Source of the DNA: Ptiloglossa arizonensis
Taxonomy: Eukaryota; Arthropoda; Insecta; Hymenoptera; Colletidae
NCBI RefSeq assembly: GCF_051014685.1
Contig: NC_135059.1
Coordinates: 5,766,001 to 5,830,000, forward strand
Direction: 5' to 3'
DNA: 64,000 nucleotides
Shown: in pieces, positions 11,461 to 23,960 of the stretch
Numbering within the stretch: the stretch's first letter is position 1
Layout of the letters: each line of letters opens with the position of its first letter
The notes under the pieces: model-generated
What the model was told of the DNA's origin: nothing
Database searches by the model: none
The model's input: the letters and a program-made list of their open reading frames with translations, nothing else
Made by a program: the position numbers and the translations under genes

Positions 11461-14400
11461 GCAATCTAAGTCAACACGAAAAATGCAACCAAATGTCCGC
11501 TGATATTGAATGCTGTGAACGCAATTGAATTATTTCTCACTGACACGTCAAATGTCGGTTATTAACTTTAATAACTCGCTCCTTGCGTAAGCTGAGTGCG
11601 ATTAGTGTTTCCGAGGGACGTTCGGTGATCATTAACGTCGTTGAATTCCAGTTGAGTAAATAAATTGCGCTGAATGTTATCCGATATCCTTGATCGATTG
11701 ATTCGCGTAATATCTGTAATTCTGAAAATATCTGTAAACATTGGAAACTTTTTTTTACATTTTGACAAGTTCGATCACCTACGAGAATATTCAGTCTTGA
11801 AATTTTGTTTCAAAAATTGGAAGAAATAACGAAGTTATAGAATATTTCCGAGAACGATTTTCTCGAGCTTAACGTTCGATAGTTTTCAACCGAACAGTAA
11901 ATTATTCGAATAATTGAATATTCTAACATTTTGTAATTATCCCAGTACTACGAACAAACTTCGAACATCTTTTCAATACAATTCATATTTACGAGCAAAC
12001 TTGGAATATTGTTTCAATATAATTCGTGTTCACCGTTCAAACATTATTATTCAAACAAGACAGTACTCGTTCTTGTAACAGGGCTGACTTTCCACCTGAT
12101 TGGTATTTTTTTCTCTTAAACAAAACTTCCTTTTATTAAACATCGAACAAATTTTCGATCGAAAGAATTATATCGCTTTGAGAATAATGTCTGCTTCGAT
12201 TGTTCATCGCTCGATTGGTTGCATTACCTCGTGTCTGGCTGTTCACAGTATAACGGGTTTAAGCGATACGTAAGAGTGGATTTCTGAAGCTTTGTAAAAA
12301 AAAAGAAAAAAAAAACCGGAATGCCAGTTATGCTTGTTTCTTCGCGTGTTTTCATGCCAATTACCCGTTCGTTGTGCAGGTGTCGATTAGATTTCGATAA
12401 AAAAAACCAGCGTGACTTCATTCGTTTCCTTCGACTAGTTGGACGAGAGAAGAAGGAACGCTTGTCGAATGATTTCATTGATAAATTTAAAAGAATCTCG
12501 AGGCGATACGCGAAGCCGTGACGAAGCTCAATGAAAGTGACCCCGCGTAATCAGAGCAACGAAGTGGTTGGTTCCTTGTTTGGCGAGAGTTGTTCTCGCG
12601 CGATGAGTACTTTGCTCGCCTGATTGTTGACACTAATTGTGGGTGACTTGGGTTCGATTTGAATGAATCTGAAGACCATTGTCCCCTTTAGAGAAGATAG
12701 ATGGTGCGTGACTCGGAGCTGTTTAAGTGCTCTCGATGCCTCTCATAACTTTGCGATGATTCCCGCAATAATGAGAACAACAACTTTCGTTGATTCGTTA
12801 TAACGAACCTTCTCGTTGAAATGTTCAACGAGTTCTCGCCACTAGACTCCCCGTTCGATCGAATCTAGTTTGAACGTGTGTCTCGACTTCGAATAATTGA
12901 CGATGTCCCACTGAATCTTTTTATTTGGGGTACTTCGACAATTCATCGTTGTTATATTCTCGTTGAGTCGTCCACGAGTAGAATCAAACGAATTATCGAG
13001 TCTGTATATTCACGAGTTTTAAGATTCGACTCGGTGAACAACAAAAGTAGAACTTTCGTAAATAAAGACTCTACAGAGTTTCGTTTCAACTTGTAGAATT
13101 GTACAGTTAGGTACCTAACCGCCAAGTGACTACGAATCGATTCGTTCGTCAACAAATTGTACTTCTCAGTGGAACGGAAAGAAAACAATTATACGATTAT
13201 TGATCATGTCTCGGATCGATTATTTCCTGAAAATTCTACGAGAACAGAATCTTCTCACTGTTCTCAATAGTTTCTGAAGAAAACAACTCTTAACGCTTTT
13301 CGTGGACCACCTTTCGTACATACAGATATATAGATATTAATCTCGACACTACTTGCTGGCCCGAAAAGTTTCAAATTTACCACCAAAAATAGTTCCCGGG
13401 AAAATGTTCCCATCCTTCTCCAGACTTTTCGAGTTGCAATTCCTTGCGGCGTGCAGTCGGCTCACGATGCGGAAGAGTGCAAGAAGGTTGCATTCGGGTG
13501 TTTGCATACTCGGTGATAGCACTGTTCCCTCTTTCACGGTTTGCGTTTACGATCTCTATTGACAAAGTAGTAAAACGAGTACGTGGGATCGGAAAGGAGG
13601 TTGTGTAGCGTTAACGGATCAGTTTCTCGAGCAACTACCCGGAGGATGATTCTTGAAATGATCGCCTTTCAAGATGTTACAATCACCGGCTGTGAAAGGT
13701 TGATCGTTAAGAGTTTCTCCGCATCAGAAGACACTTCCGAGTTTCGCGAACGATTAACTCGATGCCAAGTTTCATCAACCGGTTAAACCATAACTCTGTA
13801 GTTCCTGGTGTGTTCACATGCGTATCGGTTAGGATCTAAGGGATCCAACAGCCGTGTGGAATCACTGTGGCGTTCACGTAGGAGATCCAACAGCCGGCAA
13901 CGTGGCTGTCCACACCCGGAACAAGAAGTCAAAGGCCGAGATCCCAAGTAGCAGATATCCTCCGCAAGGAGTAACGAACTCCAGACGACGTGTGTTCATC
14001 CAGAATGAACATTTTTACATCTTCCCGCGTTTAACTCGACGCGTTTCGTGTTCGACGACTTGAGAAAATCGAGCAAAGTCATCTTCTTGCGCGTTAACTG
14101 AGAAGAGTGGACTGCAACGAGTCCTCGATTTACGTGAATTCGTCTACGGGGTGTCCAAGCCCTGATGCTACAACCGAGAAGGAGGACGATTCCATGGGAA
14201 AAAATTAATCGAATATAAAGAATACAATTGTTTCTTCGAGACCCTGTTCTCGAGAAAATCGACTCCGAACGAATGCTAAAGTATTGTAAAGATTACAAAA
14301 GGAAAAATAATGGATCCACCTTTTTGGCCCATCAAGTTCCCGTAATACAACTTTTTATCCAATACCGAGCATAAATGTATGCAAGAACGAAGCAAAATAA

Positions 14401-16039
14401 TTTCAATATTTATTATTAAAGAATATGTAGTAATTTTAAACATTGTGCAATCAAAATTTGTTAAAACGGTCAAGTACCGTATGATTTTTAAGCGCGGGTT
14501 TATGTATATACAATACACACAACGAATTAAATGTTTTCTCTTCGATCGTTCTTCTGGCGAGGGAATATGCGTTGATCTGCAAACTTGGAGAGAAATAAAA
14601 CCGTCTTGGCAGAAGTTGCTAGTCGTGTTGGGTCAGACGGTTCACTCAGCCGAGTCAAAGGCCCGCGACGATGCAAAAGTTGGTCAAGACTGTCAACGCA
14701 TTCTCTTTATTGATGGTGCCGCATTATTCTTAACCTAGGAATCTTTCTCCGTACGATGCATTGCATTTGCGTCTTTCCGTACCAAATCGATCACTTTGTG
14801 CAATCTGGATCTTGTGCAATCTTGATAAAATTGGAATATATCATAGTCCACGTGAAATAAGAAATGTATTTTCATTAAAATTCACGATACGGTTCGAGTT
14901 ATTTCGATGCTTACAGTAGCATCCTATCTTGAGAGATAGAAGATGGAAGATCTAACCCTATCTTGAGTCCAAAACTCACGGTTCACTCTTTTCCGTTAGT
15001 GTATAAAAAAAAAGTAACCTCTACGCGCGCCCTCTGTGCGGGTCACCGCGACCACCACTGGCCGACCGTGCTCTCCGAACGCTTCACGAGCGTTCCCCGC
15101 ACGGCTCGAACCGTTTCACGGAGCACGTGCGCGCGTGGCCTGAAAATGGTGAATGGGAGCGGTAAAAAAACCAGCACGATCCGATTGAGTAACCAACTAC
15201 GGGTGATAAATAATTAAACGTGAGACCGACAGGCCGCGGGAAGCGCGCGATTTCCTCGTATGGCGTAAGTGAATTCATCCGCGTGGAACACCCACGATTC
15301 GCGGTAATTAAAACGCTGCTCGAGTCGGTTGATCTCATCGCGGCCGTGGGTGTCAACCAGGCGCATTCGTTAGAACTGTCAACGAGCGGAAAGGAATTAG
15401 CGGTTCGCGCTGATGTCACCGCGAGATACGAACGACTGGACAAACAGAACGAGAGAAAAAAGGAAGAAGAAGAAGAAGAAAAAGGAAAAAAAATGGTAGA
15501 AAAACTAATGAAGAAGCAGAACAAAGTGTGATCGTAATTAAAGACATTGCGCGAGTGTGTCGTAAAAGTTAACCGCCCGAGGACAATAGGAGCGCCGTGG
15601 GCGGCGGATAACGTTTGTTTCGCGCAGATACGCGTCGTGTTGCGAAGTTACAGCCGATCGAGCATCGATCTTATCGAGCGTTGATCCAAAATAGGGGATC
15701 TCCCAGGATCCGACCGATCTGGGGAACTTTTACAGGTACAGGGAAATCATCTGGGTGTCTCCAGTCTCGGATCTGTGCCACTTCGACGCCAACACTCTGA
15801 ATTTTTTATGCTACACGCCCGATGAATCTTTGACTAATGAGATGCATGATTATTTAAAGGCTCGCGATGTTATTTAAAGGCTCATCGAGACCAAGATCTT
15901 GCAACGTTTAGTATCGGTTAATAAATCACGGTATTCGATTGACTCGCAAATTTAAGACGCCATTTAAGATTGAAGAATCCCAAAATTTCTTCGATAATTA
16001 ATATCTTAGCGGAGATCATCGATCGAGTCGTTGGTCGAG
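11461..16039. other. No supported gene; non-coding or unresolved
   Basis: This stretch holds many chance frames but no domain and no consistent exon signals. A GC-richer stretch at 15040-15420 and a Lys/Glu-rich frame ending in a GAA run at 15460-15490 were considered and not accepted as coding. The segment gatccaacagccg is repeated at 13848 and 13881. A hairpin-family relative sits near 14325-14365. Confidence 0.4.
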
Positions 16040-16497
16040 ACCGAGTGATCTTTGTATCTTCTCTGTCTTATAAGACGTTCAAAGTGGCCTCTAATGAACG
16101 AAAGTGATCACCTAGGGGTCTGGAGAGTCTTGTAGCTGTATTGGAAGAACCTGTAAATCGTGTTAGAGGCATTTGTTTCGATAGATACGTCTCAATCTTT
16201 ATGTTTTCTTTATCTTGTAAGATGCTCAAAGTGATTTATAACGAATAGTAATTCGTACAAGATAAGCAGTAGTTTACCTATGGGCCTGGAGAGTCTTCTG
16301 TCTATATTGAAAGTACCTGTAAATCGTACTGGAGGCATTTGTTTCGATAGATACGTCTCAATCTTTATGTTTTCTTTAACTTGTAATACGCTCAAAGTGG
16401 TCTCTAACGAATTAGTGTTTACCTATGAGTCTGGAGAGTCTTGTACCTATATTGGAAGCACCTGTAAATCGTGTTAGAGGCATTTGTTTCGACAGAC
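16040..16497. repeat. Three-copy tandem repeat (offsets 166 and 145 bp)
   Basis: The block tggagagtctt...tattg-aag-acctgtaaatcgt--t-gaggcatttgtttcga starts at 16121, 16287 and 16432. Each copy is preceded by gctcaaagtgg-ct-taacga. The copies are well conserved in this core, but the linkers differ in length. No coding frame persists through all copies. Confidence 0.8.
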
Positions 16498-19400
16498 GTC
16501 AGTGTTTGTAATATCTCTTGAGGCTAGAAATCGTCGAAGAAGTTTGATCAATTTTGCGAGATTATTGTATCGAGAACAATGTCAAGACACTTGGAAAGGA
16601 GCAGCAATGACACGAATCTCTAACTTGCTGTTTGCCCAGTCGGTAGCTCGAATCTTGCATGGAATATTCCTCCTCCGCGCTCTTAGAAACTGTCTGATGT
16701 CGCTAATAATAGTGTCGCACGTAGGATTGATACATTTCATGCGACAACTTTGAAATTACCATGACACACGGTCACGTACTCGCGAAAGGGAGAAGCTTTC
16801 TTAATATTCCACCATGGGAGGATCCATGGCATTGACACAAAAACTGTCCGCCATTATGCGGTCTCTCCCACGTAGACTCGAAAAAAGACGTCGCGGACGA
16901 CTGGCGTCGGTTCTGAGATCTCGTAGGAAACCCTATACGCCTTCCGATTAAGAGATGACAAATCATTTCCAAGGAAACGCGTGGCTTAATTATCAATTAG
17001 CCTACAAAGTACTGGTTGAATGTCGCGCTTCGATTAGGCTCGAAAGGAGTTAGAGTTTCTCTGACAACTAACCAGAGAAGTTACAATTTCGTAAATTGAT
17101 ACGAGTCTCGCTTCGACTCGCGTCACCGTTGTTCCCGTTGTTCCATAATTTCAAAAACGCTAAATGTAATTATGGAATATCGATCTCGGTCTGTTCTTCA
17201 ATCCCAAATCTCGGAACGGTACCGGAAGCGGATGGATCTTTCGACGTAACGTCTAAATGGCGATATCTCTGGGCATTATCTAAACGAATTATTTAAAAAA
17301 ATAATCGTTAGACAATACGCATACTGTATTATTCGACTGCGTATTATTCGAAATTGTGTTATTTTATTCGAACGACCAAACGAATTTTCTTTAGATTCTT
17401 TCGTTGTAAATATTTCATAAAATAACTTTTCATTTTATTCTCCACTCGACGAAACCATTTCTTCGTATATTTTCTCAACTGTTCTCTAATTCTCTAGAAT
17501 TATTTAAATAATAGTTTTTAGAATACATTGTACACTACAGCGACCAACACCTGGTAACATTTTAATTATACTAGAATAGAATAGACAGGAATAGCCCACA
17601 CAGTGGGCACCGTGATCTCTAGAGACAGCACTGATCACGACACTCCGTCGAATAATTAATTCGTTGGTAAAATTGCGAATTCTCAAGCATGCGACACCTT
17701 AACCTTACAGCAGTGGATGCAGCGTAGATCAAGTGCACACGTGACTCCCATTGCTACCAACTCGTGCGCAGAAGAAAGTAAATTCCTCCGGGTTCCGCTC
17801 ATCGAGGATGAATAGAAAGAGACCAACCGATGAACGATAGAAGCGATGAAAAAGTGACATCATCGTTTTCAACGAGATGAGTCTCTCGATAGATCACGAT
17901 GAACTCATCGCGTGCAACACTCGGGCTCGTGACATAACTCGCGATGCACGCGTGTTATCTCCTCTATCCCTTTAACCAGCCATCGAAGGCAAAAGAAGAG
18001 GAGGTATTTTTAGTGACATAGTCGCGAGAATGTGCATCGCCTCCAGGCTCGGAATGGACGATCGTACCGCGAGGTTAAGCGATACGGCAATTAACGTTAT
18101 TGTCGAGCCGAACGGGAACGAAAACCAATAGGAAATTTGATATATACCGGGCGTGGCTTGTTTGACATTGCTTGTCGACGATTACTCGAATTTTACGCGA
18201 TCTGCATTGAATCGGAGCCGAAAGTGCCACGCGATTCCGGACCGAAATCGCTCGACAAAAATCGCACCGACGACCGATGGGATGAATAATTCACGAGGTC
18301 GACGCCCATTTTTCCACGATTTCGATTCTGGGACTCCAGAAAAGGGACATTTCGCGAAACCGGGAACGCAATCCTGGGAAAATCTCATACGGTTGAATTT
18401 GTTCGAGAAACATCAATTTATGCGCTCTAAGATTAATACACGGGGTATCCTGTCTCGGTTGACGTAACGAAATATCTCGTTGATGACTAATCAGGGAAGA
18501 TAGGTGGAACACGTTTTTTATGATTTCGAAAAAGGAATCAAACAGTGTTATTAGTTTTTTAACGCGTGGGGGGTTTTCAAAATTATTTCGAAATTGTTCT
18601 TATCGTGTTGCAAGTTGTAAGTAATTGTTCTTATCGTGTTGTAGGTCTCATCGTACTATCGATTCAGGGTTACCGAAGCGATAGATTATTACGACCATAA
18701 TTTACGCAGCCGACACAAATGTTGGTACACGAGAAGCTATTTCCCCAATGTTTACATTACTTTGAGTGTTTGCATTACTTATGTTACCTTCAATATTGAA
18801 AGTAAGAGACGTTACTTCACATGTTCATTCTTATTGACTCATCTTATATACGATGTAAATTAATTATACGTGCAAAAACATTAGATACGCTCATGGATTC
18901 GCTATACCGTTCATCGTTGAAGTAATCTTGATATTTCTTATTCGTTTAAATTTCGAAGGAAATGATCGCGAAGCTCCCGAATCGTTAGCGTTAAAGATTT
19001 TTCGTAACACGTCTGAATAATTTGCACACGTTCTTTAACCGTGTACTTTCCCATAATTAATTTCCCATCTATCAAGATGACACACGTCGAGTTTCAGGTT
19101 AATCGGTTCGACGTTTTAAAAATAGCGCGAAATTCAAATCGACCGGTGACGATCGGGACACGCTGCACATTAAAACTTCAAAATTTTTTAATTTATTCCA
19201 ACCAGGTTTTGCTACCAAATGACCATGTTTTTAAGATCTCTTCGCGCGACTGTTCGAACGTTTAGTCACGTGTAAGACAGACCCGCTGGATAAACATTAC
19301 CGATGGGTATTCCAGGGGTCTAGAACGAAAACGTTGCAATATCTATTTTCGCTCGTGTAACCGATGAATTTACCTCTTACGTTTAGTCGAAGTAAATTCG

Positions 19401-21294
19401 ATGTATTTCCGCAAAGTTTAAGAAACAGAAGCTTCGCTGGTGGGAAACGATCATTTATTTAAAGAAATATCGGAGCAGCTGTCTTATCCTGCAACTCGAC
19501 TTTGCGCTGTTAAAAAATGCAGACCGTGGTCGAGATGGAAGTCGGGGGTGGCCACGAATGATAAACGTACGGCATCGATTCCATTTTCAAAAATAAGAAT
19601 GTCTCTTCGTAGTTCATTGTATCGTGATATACCACGTTGCAGTCGTTAAACGAAATTGCGCGATCCGATTATCGGGCTCGTCTATCTTCGATTGACGTTC
19701 TCTCAGGAGCATTTGGATACGTATCGATAATAATGGACAACTTATTATCAATGGTTGTGAAAAATTCCAGTAAAGCGATCGAATGATCCGAATGGAAGTT
19801 CGTAACGAAACGAAAAATTTGAGGTTAAGTTAGGTTAGGGAGGAACGAGTTCGAAGCGCTTCACTTCGAGCGCGATATTGAATATCCGCCTTAACTGAAT
19901 ACAGTAGTCTCATTCTAATTTGCAATTCGATCATTTTCGCGATCACCGAACGCAATTCATGGCAACGAGTCGAGCGAGACACTCGAAAGCTCGGCCAACG
20001 TCATCTGGTGTGCGGTACACTTGAAGTATTTAAAAATGGTAGCTGTTCGAAGACAACGAGTATCATTTCGAGTTTGCTGTGTACAACACCTCTTAGACGG
20101 CGAAAACGTTTAAATTAAACAGTTAATGATTAACCTCCAGGTAGATCCGATATTCAAATTCAAATTGTTTTCGGAACCTTCTTAGAAATTCCACGGTCTC
20201 CGTTGGAGATTTTTAGGTTATGGGTGCAATCAAACGACAGCTCGGTATTTCAATTCCGTCAAACAGATCAAACTTTACCAAACTCCGGAAGGTTTTGTTA
20301 CACTCTTATTCTGTTTAATGAACATCACGTGTTTAATAAACAACAGCGAATAACTTGGCCATTTGCACGATTTCGTACGTTTATGAAAGTTCCATTTGTA
20401 TTCTCTGAAAGAAAAGGCAAAATTTTTCATTTGGCGACTACTATGGAAACAAAATTCGCAAAATTGGCCCGTTTGGTGGCGTCTCGAAGCGACGACGCCC
20501 CCTCGAGAGAAGTGCAATGGACCCGAAACGTTCGAAATCGCTTCGAAGATTGTTCGAAGTCGCGAGTTTTCGAAGGTTTAGAAGCATTTCGCGATAATCG
20601 TCAGGCGAATCGGTAATCTTGCAACGAAGGCGCAGAGAAGAGTCTTCTTTCGCAGTGTTTGTTGCGGATGCAGTAAAATATGACGCTCTCCGTGTAAATT
20701 ACACCGTGAAGAATTCTTGAGGCGTCTGATAAAAAGATATCGCGTGGCTGCTTCGTCCGTGGAAGCTTCGAAGCGTCCCGATTCGTTCGGTTCTTCTTCT
20801 TCTTCTTCCCCGCGCGAGTATTTTCGGCGTCCATCGTTACGGGCGTGTGCTTTCGCCGGATTGCAAATCCAGGCATCGTGGAACTTTCGAAAACAAGTTC
20901 GAACGTCGTTGTAACGTCCTACGGATCCATCGAGCGGACATACCGAAACGACGGAACATGCTCGGACGAATTCTAATTGCGTCTCTGAGAATAAACCACA
21001 CGTCAGTTAGCGAACGAACAGGGGAGGACTCTGTCGGTGGACGAGCGATAGCGTGACCTGTTATGAAATAACGATCCAGCCAGCTCCTGTCCGCCCACGC
21101 GTGACACGTATCCGTGGCTCCAGCATTTATTTATCGACAATTCGTTTTACCTGGACGTTATTTACGACACTCGGGGGCGGAAAGAGGCTGCGCCAGGTTA
21201 TCGTGTTTGTTGCCGAAACGTGGCTGCTGGTCGTCAGGGTTGCGTCAAGCGGTTACGGACGACGAGGAGTCGTCGAAAGTTGGCAAGAAGCGAC
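16498..21294. other. No supported gene; non-coding or unresolved
   Basis: Frames of 60-137 codons occur on both strands, without domains or paired splice signals. A fragment at 17523-17575 (acattgtacactac-gcgaccaac) repeats the one at 7248-7300. A TTAGGTTAGG-like motif occurs near 19825. Confidence 0.4.
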
Positions 21295-22445
21295 TCGAAT
21301 CGTCTTTGTTGCACGCTCGATGGAAGGAACACGGGCATAAAGCGAGATTGTAGAGACGGTAGATTAAGAAAACGGAAGTACACTCGAGAATCGCGGTTTA
21401 ACAACACGGTCGCGATTAAGTCGTCTTAAACCCGATTTCCACTTGTCCGTGTTATTTATTTTCATAGACGCCGCGTGGAAGAATCGGATTGTTTTCGTTG
21501 CATAATTAATGAAAGGAGCGCCCGTACAGCAGGGTCGTAAAGACAGTAGGTTAAGAAAACGGTGGCACTTCGACATCAAGGCTGAAAAACTCGGTTGTGT
21601 ACAAGTCGTCTTAAGCCACATTTCCACTTGTGCGTATCACTGTTTTCATAGATGGCGCGAACATGATCAACGGGGTCGTAAAATCGGTACGTTAAGAAAA
21701 CAGAGGCACACTCCGTTTTAGAGAATCAAGGTTTAATAGCACAGTGCCGTATAAGTCATCTGAAACCACATTTCCACTTGTGCGTGTTATTTATTTTCCA
21801 AGATGGCGCGAACAAGATCAACGAGGTTGTAAAATCAGTAGGTTAAGAAAACGGTAGTATTTCAAAATCGAGGATAAAAAATTCGGTTGCGTGTAAGTCA
21901 TCTTAAACCACATTTCCACTTGTGCGTGTTATTTATTTTCATTGAAGGCGCGAGCGCGAATCGGATCGTCTTCGTTGCATAATTAATGAAAGAAGTGCGC
22001 GCAGAGCAGGGTCGTAAAGACCGTGGGCTAAGAAAACGTTAGAGCACTTAACAATCAAGGTTTAAGAACGCGGTCGCGTTTAAGTCATCTGAAATCACAT
22101 TTCAACTTGTGCGTGTTATTATTTTCATAGAAGCCGCGAGCGCGGACAACGAGGTCGTAAAATCACTAGGTTAAGAAAACAGTAGCACACTCGAGAATCA
22201 AGATTCGTGAACGCGATCACGTTTAAGCTGTCCGAATTCACGTTCCCACTTGTGCGTGTTGTTCTTTTCATAGAGGGCGCGAATTGAATCGTCTTTGTTG
22301 CATGTTTGATGAACGAAGCACGCGTACAGTGAAGTCGTAAAATTAGTGAATTGGTTAAGAAACTGGTAACTTTCGAGAATCAAGAACGTCGGAAATTAAG
22401 AACGTGGTTGTGCTTAAGCCACGTTACCACTTTTTAAAAATGGCG
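21295..22445. repeat. Higher-order tandem array, seven units of about 141-189 bp
   Basis: The anchor ttaagaaaac occurs near 21364, 21551, 21692, 21841, 22030, 22173 and 22354. Each is followed by agaatcaag-tt, a cggtcgcgt-taagtc-tct-aa block, and ccacatttccacttgtgcgtgtt. Spacings of about 187, 141, 149, 189, 143 and 181 show two unit lengths. Long units carry an extra piece of about 45 bp (gaatcg-tcgt-ttcgttgcataattaatgaa). The array ends after a final diverged unit at an alternating cg tract near 22440. Confidence 0.85.
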
Positions 22446-23237
22446 CGCGCGCGCAAGAGAGAGACATAACCTCTCACGATAACGTGGTTTGCATTAGAAC
22501 GATAAATGAACGAATAAAGTTCTCAGAATGTTGAAAAACCGAGTGAATTTGTTGTTCGAGACTCGATGCAATTGGTGTACGAAATATTTTCATTTACCTA
22601 CCGGTGATAAAATTTTATTAAGAAAGAGAATTGACTATTTCGATGAAAACAATGGCGAAATTTTACCGTGTGTATAAATTCGAACACAGTGTAATGTAAC
22701 AAGCTTTTGTTGAAACGGGAGTAGAACTCTGAATTGCAAAACTGCAGCTGCAGTTATTCGGTTACTATTTGATTAAACAAAAAAAGCCTGTCGAGTTAAA
22801 AGTATAACGATCAAAATTATCGTTACATATTTCATGAACTTTGAAAATTAAGGTGGAAAGTTGAACATGCTCCAAATAGTTTTATTCTCTTATATTCACC
22901 TACGAAGTTTAGTTAAAATCAGATGTAACGATATATTGTACGATAATCGTACGTGGAATTACAATGATAATCGTGTATACTATGCCGTACTACCACCTAA
23001 TATGGTCGTGTCGTACAATAGGTATAACAACCTCGCACAATTACTTTACAATTATCGGCCAAACACATCGTATCAACGATAACGAGGTTAGGTTTTATAA
23101 TAGCATTTTTACCCGCACTTCGCCTCTTACGCACGCACGTATACCAGTTATATTTTATTATTACACACATGTGTACACGTACATTTAACTCTAACTACGC
23201 GTGATTAAAACGTGTAATAATAACAATAATTAAAACG

Positions 23238-23960
23238 TTTTCTTTCATTATTCAACGAATTTATTCTTCGTATTGGAAGAAAAGTAGAAAATACACATTT
23301 TGTGGAAGAAAGATAAAACGTCGAGGTTCGGTGATTGTAAACACTTTTACAGACTCGCTGAAATTGTTAATAATTCTAGAAATGAAATCTTCACGACTGC
23401 GACCACGTGTAACGTATCGCGTATTCCTCTTTGGGTAGTCACCGATACCGAATGTACCACATCCAACACTGTGCATCGTTACTAGCATCTTTTATGTAAC
23501 CGACAGAGTTACCTATTGCCGACAATTGTCTTTTGTCTCGGCGCTTTAACAACTTTAATGACAAAGGAGTCGCGAGCGAACGGTGTTACAAGTGGTAGAC
23601 GTGCACCGCTGCACTTGCTCGCGCTTCACAGGTGTGGCATTTCTTTGACGAACAACGAGCAAAAACCAACGTCACGTTTGTCCAGTCCTAGTGACTCGAT
23701 GCTCGCGATCGTTTCGACATTTCAACTCTAGCGAATCGTCTTGACGATCGAACACCTCCTTAATTTCGTTACTTCGTTGACGTGCATTCCGTTCGAAGTT
23801 CTACATTATCGGTAATTTATTTTCTTTCATTATTCAACGAATTTATCCATCGTGTTGGAAGAGAAGTACAAAAAAACCCATTTCGTAAAAGACAGATAAA
23901 AATGAATGAGGTTCGGTGAATGTAAACTGTTTCACAAGCTCGCTGAAATTAGTAATAATA
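23238..23960. repeat. Two-copy direct duplication (about 140 bp, offset 583)
   Basis: Copy one (23238-23375) and copy two (23821-23960) share tttctttcattattcaacgaattta, a gtgttggaagaaaagta-like block, aaagataaaa, gaggttcggtga-tgtaaac and ctcgctgaaatt. The sequence between the copies is unrelated and shows no gene. The 22446-23237 stretch before them is AT-rich and empty. Confidence 0.7.

Noticed and set aside
15040..15531. GC-rich stretch with open frames on both strands considered as a gene start
   Set aside because: The two strands are about equally open, the Lys/Glu tail is simple sequence, and no domain or signal peptide is present.
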